Counted from the first letter of the stretch, positions 24,176 to 33,115 are shown. The stretch: 50,209 nt of DNA from Desmonostoc geniculatum HA4340-LM1 (GCA_019359545.1 JAHHHB010000046.1:1-50209); one strand, 5' to 3'. The notes: generated by a model from the sequence alone, not told the origin. Translations and numbers: made by a program.

Positions 24176-25321
24176 ATGACTAGAACGAAGCAAACCATCG
24201 GCGGACACTACCAAATCCTATCTAGCTTAGGTGAAGGAAATTTTGGGCGAACTTACCTAGCAGAAGATTTACACGCGAAAAAACGCAAGGTTGTAGTGAA
24301 GCAATTTTCCTTTGTTTGTAATAGTCAATCGACATTTAATAAGGCTAAGGAATTATTTGATAGGGAAGGCGAAGTTTTATATGAGTTGAGTAATGGGTTA
24401 CAAAATAACCAAATACCGCGTTTTATAGCATTTTTTGAAGAAAATCAAGAATTTTATTTAATCCAAGAGTTTATTGAAGGACAAACCCTCAGAGAAGAAT
24501 TAGCTCAAAAAATCAGACTACCAGAAAATGAAGTAGTGGATTTGCTCAAAGATGTTTTGTGTATTCTCAAAGTAATAAATGAAAAGGGAATAATTCATCG
24601 AGACATCAAACCAGATAATATTATTATACGTGCGAGTGACGGCAAACCCACATTGATTGATTTTGGTGCGGTAAAAGAAATAACTCAATTGCAGCCCAAA
24701 CCAACAATTATTTACACGCCAGGATACAGCCCCCGGGAACAATTCAACGGCTCGGCAAAATTCAATAGTGATATATATGCGTTGGGAATGACAGCGCTAG
24801 AAGCGCTAACAGGATTAGAACCAGAAAAGTTAAAAGATGACACAGGTAAGGTAATTTGGTCTAATCAAATCCCAGGTAGCGATCGCTTAGTAGAAATCCT
24901 CCAAAAAATGGTTGATGAAGACTATCGCAGTCGATATCAATCAGCAGAGGATGTATTAGCTGATTTAGTGCTAGTAAAACAGCCGAAAAACACTCTGATG
25001 CTTGCACCAAAAAATCATTTACCAGTTCAAACTATACACAAAACTGTTTTCCAGCCAACAAACGTCATAGCCCAATGGCTCAAGTTTCCAATTTTACCAC
25101 TTATAGTAATTGGAATATTTGGTTCAACGTCATTTTTTGCTGTCAGAAAATTATTCATGCCCCTACAAGTAAACTCTGATGTTTCTCAACCAAAACCCCA
25201 AAAACTAACACCAAAAAAAGCTGATTCTAAATCTTCCAACGTATCTGATAGCAATAAAAATCAAGAAACAATTAATCCTTGTCCTCCAATTCTGGCACCT
25301 GGCCAAATTTGTAAAAAATGA
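24176..25321 (+). CDS. eukaryotic-type serine/threonine protein kinase with membrane anchor
   Basis: A 381-residue Hanks-type kinase. The domain (residues about 9-265) has a Gly-rich loop (LGEGNFGRTY), the VAIK-like Lys in KVVVKQF, the catalytic loop IIHRDIKPDN, the activation segment LIDFGAVKE and YSPREQF. A transmembrane helix (about 303-323, FPILPLIVIGIFGSTSFFAV) places a short C-terminal region across the membrane, ending in NPCPPILAPGQICKK. That tail recurs in the next gene and in the protease at 27813. The ATG at 24176 is chosen; a GTG 15 nt earlier is possible. It opens a five-gene same-strand cluster with COP23 and two proteases. Confidence 0.9.
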   Translation: MTRTKQTIGGHYQILSSLGEGNFGRTYLAEDLHAKKRKVVVKQFSFVCNSQSTFNKAKELFDREGEVLYELSNGLQNNQIPRFIAFFEENQEFYLIQEFIEGQTLREELAQKIRLPENEVVDLLKDVLCILKVINEKGIIHRDIKPDNIIIRASDGKPTLIDFGAVKEITQLQPKPTIIYTPGYSPREQFNGSAKFNSDIYALGMTALEALTGLEPEKLKDDTGKVIWSNQIPGSDRLVEILQKMVDEDYRSRYQSAEDVLADLVLVKQPKNTLMLAPKNHLPVQTIHKTVFQPTNVIAQWLKFPILPLIVIGIFGSTSFFAVRKLFMPLQVNSDVSQPKPQKLTPKKADSKSSNVSDSNKNQETINPCPPILAPGQICKK

Positions 25322-25342
25322 TAAAAGCAGAAAAAGACTACT

Positions 25343-25564
25343 ATGATTATTGAGAATGGTAGATTACAAGTAGCATTATTCATTATCGGTGCTTTTGGTA
25401 GTCTCGCAACAGTAGTAAACGTTGCTTATACTACTTGCGATCGCTTTGGTTGGTGCAAGAACGTCCAACCGACTGAAGAACTGATAAATCCCTGTCCTCC
25501 TATCTTACCTCCTGGTAAAGTTTGCACTTATCGATATCCTAAAAAAACTCTCATGGAGAGATAA
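25343..25564 (+). CDS. small single-pass membrane protein with CPPIL-PG-C tail
   Basis: A 73-residue protein that I do not recognise. One N-terminal membrane helix (about residues 8-30, ALFIIGAFGSLATVVNVAY) is followed by a Cys-containing stretch (TTCDRFGWC) and the motif NPCPPILPPGKVC at 49-61, nearly the same as the end of the kinase encoded 21 bp upstream. The short spacing suggests one transcript. It could be a partner or decoy of the kinase's extracytoplasmic tail. It may have arisen by duplication of the anchor-tail part of the kinase. Confidence 0.7.
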   Translation: MIIENGRLQVALFIIGAFGSLATVVNVAYTTCDRFGWCKNVQPTEELINPCPPILPPGKVCTYRYPKKTLMER

Positions 25565-25779
25565 ACTAAACAAATCTACCATCACCAAAGTTATCAAAAA
25601 TGCTCTATAATTTCCTGGGAATAATAGTATTTAAGTATTATTTATTCAGCCATAAAATACAGAATCTTTACCAAAAAAAATACAAAATACTAAAACTTAA
25701 AATGTATACATAGCTTCATATCGTAAGATATTGAAATATACAAAAATATTCTTTCTATCATCCTGCAAGAGGTACAAAA

Positions 25780-26328
25780 ATGAACCCAAAAAGTAGTTTA
25801 TCTGTAATGGCAGCATTTATGTTGACATTAGCATCTGCTATTGCACCCACTACAAATGCTCAGGCAAATATCAGTGAACGTTTTGTTTGCAAAAAATCTA
25901 ATGGTACATGGACAACTGTCTACCAAGACTCACGCAGAGACAAACCCTTTATTCGTTGGACTTCTGACTTTGGTGGTTTAGCTAACTATACACGGGAACA
26001 ACGCTGTCGGGAAGTGACTAGCAGATTAAATGACTACATGATAAATCAGCGTCCGTTTTACATGACTACCGGTAGGACTAAAGACGGAAAGTATCCTATC
26101 GTTTGCCGAACTGATTTTCAAGGTGGTGGTTGCAAAGGGCTGATTTATACTTTAGATCCTAATGGACGCACACCTCCCGATGCGATCGTCAAAGAGTTAC
26201 TAGAAATTGTTAGTCCTGAAGTAGGGCCTTCATTAGGCGTAACAGCAACAAGTTGCCCCTTGTATGTTAATGTTCGTTTATATTTACAAGGTAAATCTAG
26301 TGCTAAATATGTTTGTAGAACTAGATAA
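25780..26328 (+). CDS. COP23-family secreted protein
   Basis: A 182-residue protein with a Sec signal peptide (residues 1-27, LTLASAIAPTTNA then QANIS). The mature part has the COP23 pattern: FVCKKSNGTWTTVYQ, WTSDFG, REQRCREVTSRLNDY, the CRTDFQGGGCKGLIYTL block and a final KYVCRTR. Cysteines that may form disulfides are conserved across it. COP23 was described as a membrane-associated circadian oscillating protein in a unicellular cyanobacterium; its molecular role is unknown. It lies between the kinase pair and the proteases on one strand, after a 215-bp AT-rich gap. Confidence 0.85.
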   Translation: MNPKSSLSVMAAFMLTLASAIAPTTNAQANISERFVCKKSNGTWTTVYQDSRRDKPFIRWTSDFGGLANYTREQRCREVTSRLNDYMINQRPFYMTTGRTKDGKYPIVCRTDFQGGGCKGLIYTLDPNGRTPPDAIVKELLEIVSPEVGPSLGVTATSCPLYVNVRLYLQGKSSAKYVCRTR

Positions 26329-26364
26329 CTTTAAACTTCGACAGCTTAAAAAAGCAGTTTGCTG

Positions 26365-27657
26365 ATGAAACGAACTTTGACCATAGTCTTGAGTTTAGCC
26401 TGCATTTGTGTCCCATTGTTGGAAGCATCAACGCAGGCTATTAATTCTTTGGTTATTGCTCAAACCATCCCTAGCAATAACAAATCTGATACAGAAATTA
26501 ATAGTATTGCTCAAAAAATTACAGTTCAAATATTTGAAGTAGTTTCTCAACAAGAAGAAAATTTTATTGGAACTGGATTTATAGTTAAAAAACAAAGTAA
26601 ACAAGGTAATAATTTTGATTACCAAGTATTAACTAACGATCATGTAGTAAAAAAACTGCATACTGGATACCACTATCAAATTAAAACTTATGAAAATCGC
26701 ACTTACAAAGCTTTTTTACCGAAAAATACGAATAAATTTAAGAACTATGACTTAGCCATATTAACTTTTAGCAGTTCTGTTGGATATGAAACAGCAAAAT
26801 TAGGTAAATCTGACAGATTGCAACCACAAAACAAAATTTTTGTCGCTGGCTTTCCATGTGAATCTATTCAATGTAAACCTAAACTAACAATTAAATCAGG
26901 TGTAATCGCTCCTATAGAATTTCTCTTGCAGGGAAAAACTTTAGTTAATGGCTACAGAATAGGATACGATATTGATGTTCAATCAGGAACCAGCGGTGGG
27001 CCAATCATAGACACCGTAGGTGAAGTAGTGGGGGTTAATGGTAGGAGTAAATTTGTAGGTTCGCCCTTTGCCAATGCTCCAGATCCATACAAATTTGATG
27101 ATAATACTCAACCAGAGAAAAATATTAAATTATTGATGGGATACTTTGCTTGGGGTATTCCGATTGAAACATATACGAAGCTGGATAATATAAACTCACC
27201 AATAGAAATTACTCCTCAATCTTCTTCATCTGGGAATACCCAACGAAATTCTTACACAAATTCAGAAGCTCAAGGGATTGTCATCAGCAATAGCTTAATA
27301 ACAAATATAATTCTAATTCTGATTGTGGCTTTGATTATAAGTATTGTTTGGTATTCATTGAAGCAGTGGAATAAATACAAAGCAGAAACTCAGCAAAAAT
27401 CTCTAGCTATAAAAAATAAGCAAAAAGAACAACAATCTAATCTTCCATTGAATCGTCTAGCTAATGAAGAGCAAGAAAAACAACCAGAATTTCATCTTGA
27501 TTCAGAAAAACAGCAGCTAAAAATTACAAAATCAAAGCAAAAGCTATCAAGCTGGAAAACAAAATTTCAGCAATTATTCAAAGCATTTTATAGAATAAAA
27601 AAACACAAAATAAAGAAGGTACAAAAGATATCTTCAACAAAAGAACAAGATAAATAG
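26365..27657 (+). CDS. membrane-anchored trypsin-like serine protease
   Basis: A 430-residue protein. An N-terminal signal segment (TLTIVLSLACICVPLLEAS) precedes a trypsin-like domain (about 55-250) with His in TNDHVV, Asp in NYDLAIL and Ser in SGTSGGP. A transmembrane helix follows (about 310-333, LITNIILILIVALIISIVWYSL) and then a highly charged Lys/Gln-rich C-terminal region, probably cytoplasmic. The ATG at 26365 is chosen over a TTG 6 nt earlier. The active domain should face the periplasm. It lies 36 bp after COP23, which suggests co-transcription. Confidence 0.88.
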   Translation: MKRTLTIVLSLACICVPLLEASTQAINSLVIAQTIPSNNKSDTEINSIAQKITVQIFEVVSQQEENFIGTGFIVKKQSKQGNNFDYQVLTNDHVVKKLHTGYHYQIKTYENRTYKAFLPKNTNKFKNYDLAILTFSSSVGYETAKLGKSDRLQPQNKIFVAGFPCESIQCKPKLTIKSGVIAPIEFLLQGKTLVNGYRIGYDIDVQSGTSGGPIIDTVGEVVGVNGRSKFVGSPFANAPDPYKFDDNTQPEKNIKLLMGYFAWGIPIETYTKLDNINSPIEITPQSSSSGNTQRNSYTNSEAQGIVISNSLITNIILILIVALIISIVWYSLKQWNKYKAETQQKSLAIKNKQKEQQSNLPLNRLANEEQEKQPEFHLDSEKQQLKITKSKQKLSSWKTKFQQLFKAFYRIKKHKIKKVQKISSTKEQDK

Positions 27658-27812
27658 ATGGGTTATCTTTCAGGACATCCCGTACTTTTAGAAATAACAT
27701 AGATAACAATCTTAAATGTAATTTTTCTTACCAACTTACTTATTTAGCAACATTTAATATTATACTGACTCAATAAAAATGTGTTCAATTTTGGATTTTA
27801 TTTTGCATCGCT

Positions 27813-28781
27813 GTGAAAAAATTTTTAATGCTAATGATGCTGATTGTCGCAATCACATTTATTGGGTGGAGTTGTGAAGGTAAAAAGACTCCAATCCCCG
27901 ATCCGACACCGACAATCTCTATTCCTAGCCCGACACCTACTATTCCTAACCCAACGCCAACAACCTCTGGTTTAATACCAGAAGAAATAAGAAAACTTGC
28001 AGAAGAAACAACTGTGTTTATTACTGGAACAGGTAAACCTGGCTCAGGTGTAATTATTGATAAACAAGATAATACGTATTATGTATTAACAGCTGCACAT
28101 GTTGTAGGAATTGAACCAACTTCGTTAGCTCCTCCATACAAATTACAAACCAAAGATAATCAAGAACATATTGTTGCAGACGAAAATACTTATGATGAAA
28201 ATGTTCAAAAATTTCGGGAATCTACTGATTTAGCAATTATAAAATTTACTGCTGAACCAGGTCAAGAATACCAAGTTGCTCCATTAGCTAAATCTATATT
28301 GACAGGAATGCCTGTGTATGGATTTGGATGGACTAGTTGCTCAGGAGGAAATCAACGACAATTTCAGAAGACTGGAGGTGAAATATGTAAAATTAATCCA
28401 GACGCTAATAATGGTTGGAATGTAAGTTATACAAACAATATTATTGAGGGGATGAGCGGAGGTCCTGTGTTTGATTCGAGTGGATATGTTGTTGCTATTC
28501 AAGCAGGACAGGATGGATATGGACCAGCATTTGATGATAGCTGTAAACCTCTACCATTACAACCAGATCCAAAATTTAATTATGGTTTAGGTGTTCCTAT
28601 TCGTGAAAATTTTGAGATGCTGCGATCAAAACTGGGTCAAAAATTAGAAATAAAACTGCAACCAGCCATTTCTCCTCAACAAGAGCCTATAGTTAATATT
28701 AAATGTCGTGAAAAACTTTCACAAACAGAATGCGCTCCCATATTAGCTCCAGGGGAAAGCTGCAATTCTCACTTTGAATGA
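27813..28781 (+). CDS. secreted trypsin-like serine protease, possible lipoprotein
   Basis: A 322-residue protein with an N-terminal hydrophobic signal (KKFLMLMMLIVAITFIGWSC, where Cys may be lipidated although the lipobox is imperfect), a Pro/Thr-rich linker of PTPTI repeats (30-52) and a trypsin domain with His in TAAHVV, Asp in STDLAII and Ser in GMSGGP. It ends with CREKLSQTECAPILAPGESC, a variant of the CPPIL-PG-C tail of the kinase and small membrane protein upstream. The start is GTG. Directly after the stop lies an IS5-type terminal repeat, so the cluster is bounded by mobile DNA. Confidence 0.88.
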   Translation: MKKFLMLMMLIVAITFIGWSCEGKKTPIPDPTPTISIPSPTPTIPNPTPTTSGLIPEEIRKLAEETTVFITGTGKPGSGVIIDKQDNTYYVLTAAHVVGIEPTSLAPPYKLQTKDNQEHIVADENTYDENVQKFRESTDLAIIKFTAEPGQEYQVAPLAKSILTGMPVYGFGWTSCSGGNQRQFQKTGGEICKINPDANNGWNVSYTNNIIEGMSGGPVFDSSGYVVAIQAGQDGYGPAFDDSCKPLPLQPDPKFNYGLGVPIRENFEMLRSKLGQKLEIKLQPAISPQQEPIVNIKCREKLSQTECAPILAPGESCNSHFE

Positions 28782-28787
28782 AGCTTA

Positions 28788-28934
28788 GAGGTTGTTTGAA
28801 AAGTAGGGGATGTTGTAAAAAAGCTCTCTCCGTATAAGCTGTGAATAGATAATAAACAGCACCGAGAGAGTGGTATGAGTAAAGCTTACCCTAGTAACCT
28901 AAGTTTGGAACAATATCAATTGATGAGTGACTTA
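28788..28934 (+). pseudogene. remnant of IS5-type element: left end and transposase start
   Basis: A left-terminal-repeat-like sequence GAGGTTGTTTGAAAAGT (28788-28804), preceded by TTA, is followed at 28875 by ATG and the beginning of a cyanobacterial IS5-type transposase (MSKAYPSNLSLEQYQLMSDL). The frame is lost where the next repeat element begins, and no continuation is found on the far side. It is inactive. Confidence 0.65.
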
Positions 28935-29139
28935 GAGGATGTTTTAAAAGTCATGATTGATGTATCAAATATTTTTTACCCCACCCTAACCCTCCCCTTA
29001 TAAAGGGGAGGGAACTAGATTATTTTCCGGTTTCCCCCCAATACATCGCAGGGCTAATTCTGTTTGAAATGGAATGAAACAGCCCTGGAGGATTAAGGGG
29101 GGAATCATTCTATTAAAATCACAGCTAACCACTTTTAAA

Positions 29140-30289
29140 ACATCTAGGACTTACGCATTGACAAAGTGGCAAAAGAGTGTGCTGATAAAAAGTATCATCC
29201 ACTAACTAGGTATCGGACAATCAGAGAAATCAGCAAACCCTCCACAGCACAATGCAATCTGGAACATTACACGCTGTTTTTGCTATCAGAAGCAAAACAT
29301 GGGGGATGTTGTAGATTAGCAGAGATATTAGAAAACGTGTCACACGACAGTGTGAACAGATTTTTGCTGAGAGAGAGATATGAACCGAAAGATTTATTCG
29401 ATACAGTCAAGGAAATCATAAATATAGTAGGCGGGATTTTAAGTGTTGATGACACAGTAGTAGAAAAATTGTATAGTGAGCCAAAGAATGCAGAATTAAT
29501 TAGTTATTTTTGGTCTGGGAAATATCATAAGAGCATCAGAGGAATAAATTTAATCACGCTGTATTACAGTGATGTGCATGGAAATTCAGTACCAATTAAT
29601 TACAGAATATACGATAAAAAGGAGGGAAAGACTAAGAACGATTATTTTCAAGAAATGCTGACCGAAGTGATAAATTGGGGTGTAAAGCCAAGAATAGTGA
29701 CAGGGGACAGTTGGTACTCAGGAGTAGAAAACTTAAAATTTTTCAGAAACCAGAAATTGGGTTTTCTATTTGGGGTAGAGAAAAATAGAACTGTCTCAAA
29801 TGAACCAGGAAAGTATTGCCAAGTAAGCAGTCTGGATATTCCCGACCAAGGTTTGAGAACTCATTTGAGAGAATTTGGATTTATCAAGTTGTTTAGGAAA
29901 GTCTTTAAAAAAGAAGACTCTAGACACTATGTATTATATCTACCAGATGAAGAATCTCTACAGGAAATAACTAGAAGCGAATTTGTGACAATTCATGATC
30001 CCCATTGGGGAATTGAAAGTTTTCATAGAGCTATCAAACAAGTATGCGGGATTTGTCGATTCATGGTTAGGGATAGCCAAGCGATTAAAACACACATATT
30101 CTGTTCACTTCAAGCATTTGTTCGTTTAGAAAAAATGCGCTCTGAAAACATAATTTCTAATTGGTATGAACTGCAAAGGAACTTATTCACTTTAGTTTTG
30201 CGTGATTACATCGTAGAAAATCTTACCAATACTTGTGTCGCTTAGTACACATGAATGGTTTTTTTTGTCAATGCGTAACTCCTAACATC
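29140..30289 (+). mobile_element. IS701-type insertion sequence with inverted repeats and target duplication
   Basis: Terminal inverted repeats TAGGACTTACGCATTGACAA (29145-29164) and its inverse at 30265-30284 match in all but one base over 21 bp. They are flanked by a 5-bp direct repeat ACATC at 29140-29144 and 30285-30289, the expected target-site duplication. The element proper is about 1,140 bp with one transposase gene. Intact ends and target duplication suggest a recent insertion. Confidence 0.88.
29166..30245 (+). CDS. IS701-type DDE transposase
   Basis: A 359-residue DDE transposase. Candidate catalytic residues are Asp in LSVDDTVVEK (about residue 98), Asp in VTGDSWYSG (about 179) and Glu in HWGIESFHRAIKQ (about 284), with the YxxxK-like spacing after the Glu typical of IS4/IS701 relatives. 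The GTG start directly follows the left inverted repeat; a later start is possible. The frame is uninterrupted and ends 19 bp before the right repeat, so the element may be functional. Confidence 0.85.
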   Translation: MAKECADKKYHPLTRYRTIREISKPSTAQCNLEHYTLFLLSEAKHGGCCRLAEILENVSHDSVNRFLLRERYEPKDLFDTVKEIINIVGGILSVDDTVVEKLYSEPKNAELISYFWSGKYHKSIRGINLITLYYSDVHGNSVPINYRIYDKKEGKTKNDYFQEMLTEVINWGVKPRIVTGDSWYSGVENLKFFRNQKLGFLFGVEKNRTVSNEPGKYCQVSSLDIPDQGLRTHLREFGFIKLFRKVFKKEDSRHYVLYLPDEESLQEITRSEFVTIHDPHWGIESFHRAIKQVCGICRFMVRDSQAIKTHIFCSLQAFVRLEKMRSENIISNWYELQRNLFTLVLRDYIVENLTNTCVA

Positions 30290-30296
30290 CTCTTAG

Positions 30297-30714
30297 CAGT
30301 ACGACGCTTTTGTAGTCGCTTCAACTCAGCCTCACAACAGCTTGATTGTCCTTGAGGATGGCAATTTGCGATCGCCATACCCTTTTTTGATTGCTCGTAG
30401 GCTATGGGCTAGTGCTTTTGCATACACACCCGCCACTATCTTTGCCACAAGAACCAATTAAATGCTAAAAAAAGCTTAAGTTTCTCTAGAGTATCATTTA
30501 ACTTAACAAATTTTAATAAATATGGTTTCAGCATCGTATCAGAATGTGTAAAGGCATAACGATGTAAAAAACTCAAAAAACTTGTGAATTATGGACGTTC
30601 AGAGGACTTTTAAAGACTCTGGCCTTCCCTCTTGTTTAAAGTGATGTAAAGTTTTTTAACATCTGCTGAGTATCCTTCTCATAAAATTTAGTTGTTAACT
30701 GGGAGATAGTTTGA
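30297..30714 (+). promoter_or_regulatory. upstream region of the cpe accessory operon
   Basis: This 418-bp gap should hold the promoter of cpeC-cpeR. It is AT-rich near the gene, with a GGGAG ribosome-binding site 9 nt before cpeC. A single TTGTTA occurs at about 30694, but the paired hexamer box described upstream of phycoerythrin genes is not seen. The IS nest ends at 30296, so upstream control could have been altered by the insertions. Confidence 0.4.
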
Positions 30715-31578
30715 ATGGCTTTCGGACCAGCATCACGATTAGGGGTCGCTTTATTTGAAGACACCGATCCCATTGATCTGTGGCCAGGTCGCTCTAATGA
30801 GGAAATTGAAACCGTAATTAGAGCTGTCTACAAGCAAGTTTTAGGCAATGCCTATGTGTTGGAGAGTGAACGGCTGCCCGTTCCTGAATCCCAACTCAAA
30901 CGGGGTGAAATTAGCGTTCGGGAGTTCGTGCGTCAAGTCGCCAAGTCGGAACTTTACCGCTCGCGCTTTTTTGATAGCGTTCCCCGCTATCGGTCGATTG
31001 AATTAAATTTCAGACATCTTCTTGGCCGTGCGCCATTGGATCTAGAAGAAACCCGTTCACATAGCACTATTCTGGACACAAAGGGCTTTGAAGCTGACAT
31101 TGATTCTTATTTAGACAGCGACGAATACCAAGAGACTTTCGGCGAAAACACAGTACCTTACATTTGGGGCTACAAAACTGAAGCAATCCAGAGCTTGGTT
31201 CAGTTTACCCACATATTCCAGTTGGTACGTGGTTCCTCTAGTAGCAGTCTCAAAGGTGACTTAGCTGGCAAACAACCAAAATTGAACAGCTTAGTAATTC
31301 AAAATACACCTAGCCCTGTAGTTTCACCAGCCAGTAAGGGTGCTACATTCCGCAACCCAACATCTACTCCGAGGACCCGTCAAGGTGTGGGAGCTGGTGA
31401 TGATGGTAAGGTCTACCGGGTTGAAGTCACTGGTTACAAGGCAAATGTGGTAAATAGCATTTCCAAGTTTCGCCGCAGTAACCAGGTCTATTTCGTACCC
31501 TACAATCAACTATCACAAGAGTATCAACGGATTCACAAGCAGGGTGGTGTAATTGCCAGTATCACTCCTGTCAACTAG
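30715..31578 (+). CDS. cpeC: phycoerythrin-associated rod linker CpeC
   Basis: A 287-residue linker whose start MAFGPASRLGVALFEDTDP and end RIHKQGGVIASITPVN match CpeC. The PBS-linker domain (about 18-180) has [55 protein letters not shown] and YLDSDEYQETFGEN; the CpcD-like domain starts near 228 (GKVYRVEVTGY). It joins phycoerythrin hexamers in rods. First gene of cpeC-D-S-T-R; the next starts 36 bp later. No phycoerythrin subunit gene is in the window. Confidence 0.92.
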   Translation: MAFGPASRLGVALFEDTDPIDLWPGRSNEEIETVIRAVYKQVLGNAYVLESERLPVPESQLKRGEISVREFVRQVAKSELYRSRFFDSVPRYRSIELNFRHLLGRAPLDLEETRSHSTILDTKGFEADIDSYLDSDEYQETFGENTVPYIWGYKTEAIQSLVQFTHIFQLVRGSSSSSLKGDLAGKQPKLNSLVIQNTPSPVVSPASKGATFRNPTSTPRTRQGVGAGDDGKVYRVEVTGYKANVVNSISKFRRSNQVYFVPYNQLSQEYQRIHKQGGVIASITPVN

Positions 31579-31614
31579 AGAATCTATTCACAAACTAAGC
31601 TTGGGAAAAGGTAC

Positions 31615-32373
31615 ATGGGAAGCATAGTTATAAATTCTCCGAAGGTGGAGCTGTGGTCAACGAGCTCTACTGAAGAAGTAGAAGCAGTGATTCGAGCCGT
31701 TTATAAGCAGGTTTTGGGTAACGCTCACTTGCTAGAAAGTCAGCGGCTCGTGACTGGTGAATCGCAATTGCGCGATCGCAAAATCAGCGTTCGTGACTTT
31801 GTGCGAATCGTCGCTAAATCCGAGATTTACCGGACTCGGTTTTTTGAAAGCACTGCTCCCTATCGGTTCATTGAACTCAACTTTAAACATTTGCTAGGTC
31901 GCGCTCCCCTCGATCAGACAGAGGTTTCCGAGCATATCCGTCGTACCGTTGAAAGCGGTTATGATGCTGAGATCGACTCCTACATCGATAGCCCTGAATA
32001 TCAGGCTTCTTTTGGCGAAAATACTGTACCCTACTATCGGGGAAACAGTAGCCAAGTAGGGCAAAAGCAAGTTGGCTATAACCGGATTTTTGGGCTTGTT
32101 CGTGGCGTGGCTGAAAGCTCAAGCTCCATCAAGTCCTCTCAGTTGGTTTACTCAGTAGCAACCAACAGCACTGCTAAAATTAAGTCACCTTCTGTGATCG
32201 GTAGTACTGAAAAGAGATTTAAGATCCTTGTTCAGGGTGGAAGTGGAAAATTCAATAATCCCCTCCGCCGCAGTACAACCGAGTACATTGTTCCTGCTAG
32301 CAACATGACACCGCAAATTCAGCGGATCAATCGCACTAGTGGCAAGATTGTTAGCATCACAGAGATTGTTTAA
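31615..32373 (+). CDS. cpeD: phycoerythrin-associated rod linker CpeD/CpeE type
   Basis: A 252-residue linker with the PBS-linker domain (about 10-170: [53 protein letters not shown]) and a C-terminal CpcD-like domain (RFKILVQGGSGKF to RTSGKIVSITEIV). It links phycoerythrin discs. The second position in the operon suggests CpeD; CpeD and CpeE are close paralogs and I cannot separate them by eye. Only one such gene is present, where Fremyella has both. AAGG lies upstream of the ATG. Confidence 0.85.
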   Translation: MGSIVINSPKVELWSTSSTEEVEAVIRAVYKQVLGNAHLLESQRLVTGESQLRDRKISVRDFVRIVAKSEIYRTRFFESTAPYRFIELNFKHLLGRAPLDQTEVSEHIRRTVESGYDAEIDSYIDSPEYQASFGENTVPYYRGNSSQVGQKQVGYNRIFGLVRGVAESSSSIKSSQLVYSVATNSTAKIKSPSVIGSTEKRFKILVQGGSGKFNNPLRRSTTEYIVPASNMTPQIQRINRTSGKIVSITEIV

Positions 32374-32375
32374 AA

Positions 32376-32485
32376 AATAGGGATTGGGTATTGGGCATTG
32401 GGCGTTGGGCATTGGGCATGGGTTATTGTCCTTGTCTCCCCAGTCCCTAGTACCCAGTACCCAGTCCCCAAACCCCAAGTCCCAT
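32376..32485. repeat. heptanucleotide repeats inside the cpe operon
   Basis: TTGGGCA/TTGGGTA units followed by CCCAGTA/CCCCAGT-type units between cpeD and cpeS. No gene. Confidence 0.75.
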
Positions 32486-32578
32486 CAAAAGTAAAATAAA
32501 CTACTATATAGACTGAGAGAATAACCTTTAGCCAAAATATTTTTGACACTGTAAGCTGTTTTTCTAATCGCTTTTGTA

Positions 32579-33115
32579 ATGGAAATTAATGAATTTTTTG
32601 AACTTTCAATTGGACGATGGCGATCGCAACGTAGCGGTCATCATTTAGCATTCGCCCATTTTGAAGAAGTCTTGTCTAACATTGATATTGAATCTTTATC
32701 TACCGACGACCCGACGGTGCTAGAAGTATGTAAATTACATGACATTAGCCCTGTCAGTATCACTCACCCCTTTCGCATGACTTGGGAAGGTGAATCAGAC
32801 TGGGACGATAAACCAATCTCTGGTAGTACCGTGCTGGTACCAATTCCCGATATTGAAAATCCTTCTAGAGGCAAACTCCTGCGGGAAAACGGATATGCTG
32901 AAGTAGTCCCGGCAGTAGGTAGATACCACCTGAGTGACGACGGTGTTTTTACGCTGCTGACAGAGTATGACCTGGTTGCAGCTGAGGAGCGAATTTGGTT
33001 TGCTAACCCAAATCTGCGATTTCGCGTATCGATGATTAAAACCAGTGATGGTAAAGGCGTGACAACAGCTTCCTTTTCTTCAGAGATTCGGTCTTTGTCC
33101 AGTTCAACGAGTTAG
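32579..33115 (+). CDS. cpeS: CpeS-type phycobilin lyase
   Basis: A 178-residue S-type lyase. It begins MEINEFFELSIGRWRSQRSGHHLAF, the classical start of CpeS/CpcS proteins, followed by DDPTVLEVCKLHDISP, GSTVLVPIPD, GKLLRENGYAEVVPAVGRYHL and FRVSMIKTSDGKGVTTASF. In Fremyella CpeS attaches phycoerythrobilin to the central Cys of the phycoerythrin beta subunit. It sits between cpeD and cpeT as in cpeCDESTR. Its sequence is clearly distinct from the second S-type lyase at 15892, so the two probably serve different subunits. Confidence 0.93.
   Translation: MEINEFFELSIGRWRSQRSGHHLAFAHFEEVLSNIDIESLSTDDPTVLEVCKLHDISPVSITHPFRMTWEGESDWDDKPISGSTVLVPIPDIENPSRGKLLRENGYAEVVPAVGRYHLSDDGVFTLLTEYDLVAAEERIWFANPNLRFRVSMIKTSDGKGVTTASFSSEIRSLSSSTS

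Larger units (their letters stand above)
28931..30296. repeat. MITE-like element split by an IS701-type insertion
   Basis: Terminal inverted repeats: left CTTAGAGGATGTTTTAAAAG (28931-28950) and right ACTTTTAAAACATC (29131-29144), completed by CTCTTAG after the insertion (30290-30296). Without the IS it is about 221 bp. The ends resemble the IS5-type end at 28788, and TTA flanks both sides. Its inside holds CCTCCCCTTATAAAGGGGAGG and AATGAAACAGCCCTGG, shared with the repeat at 23.7 kb. Confidence 0.7.
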
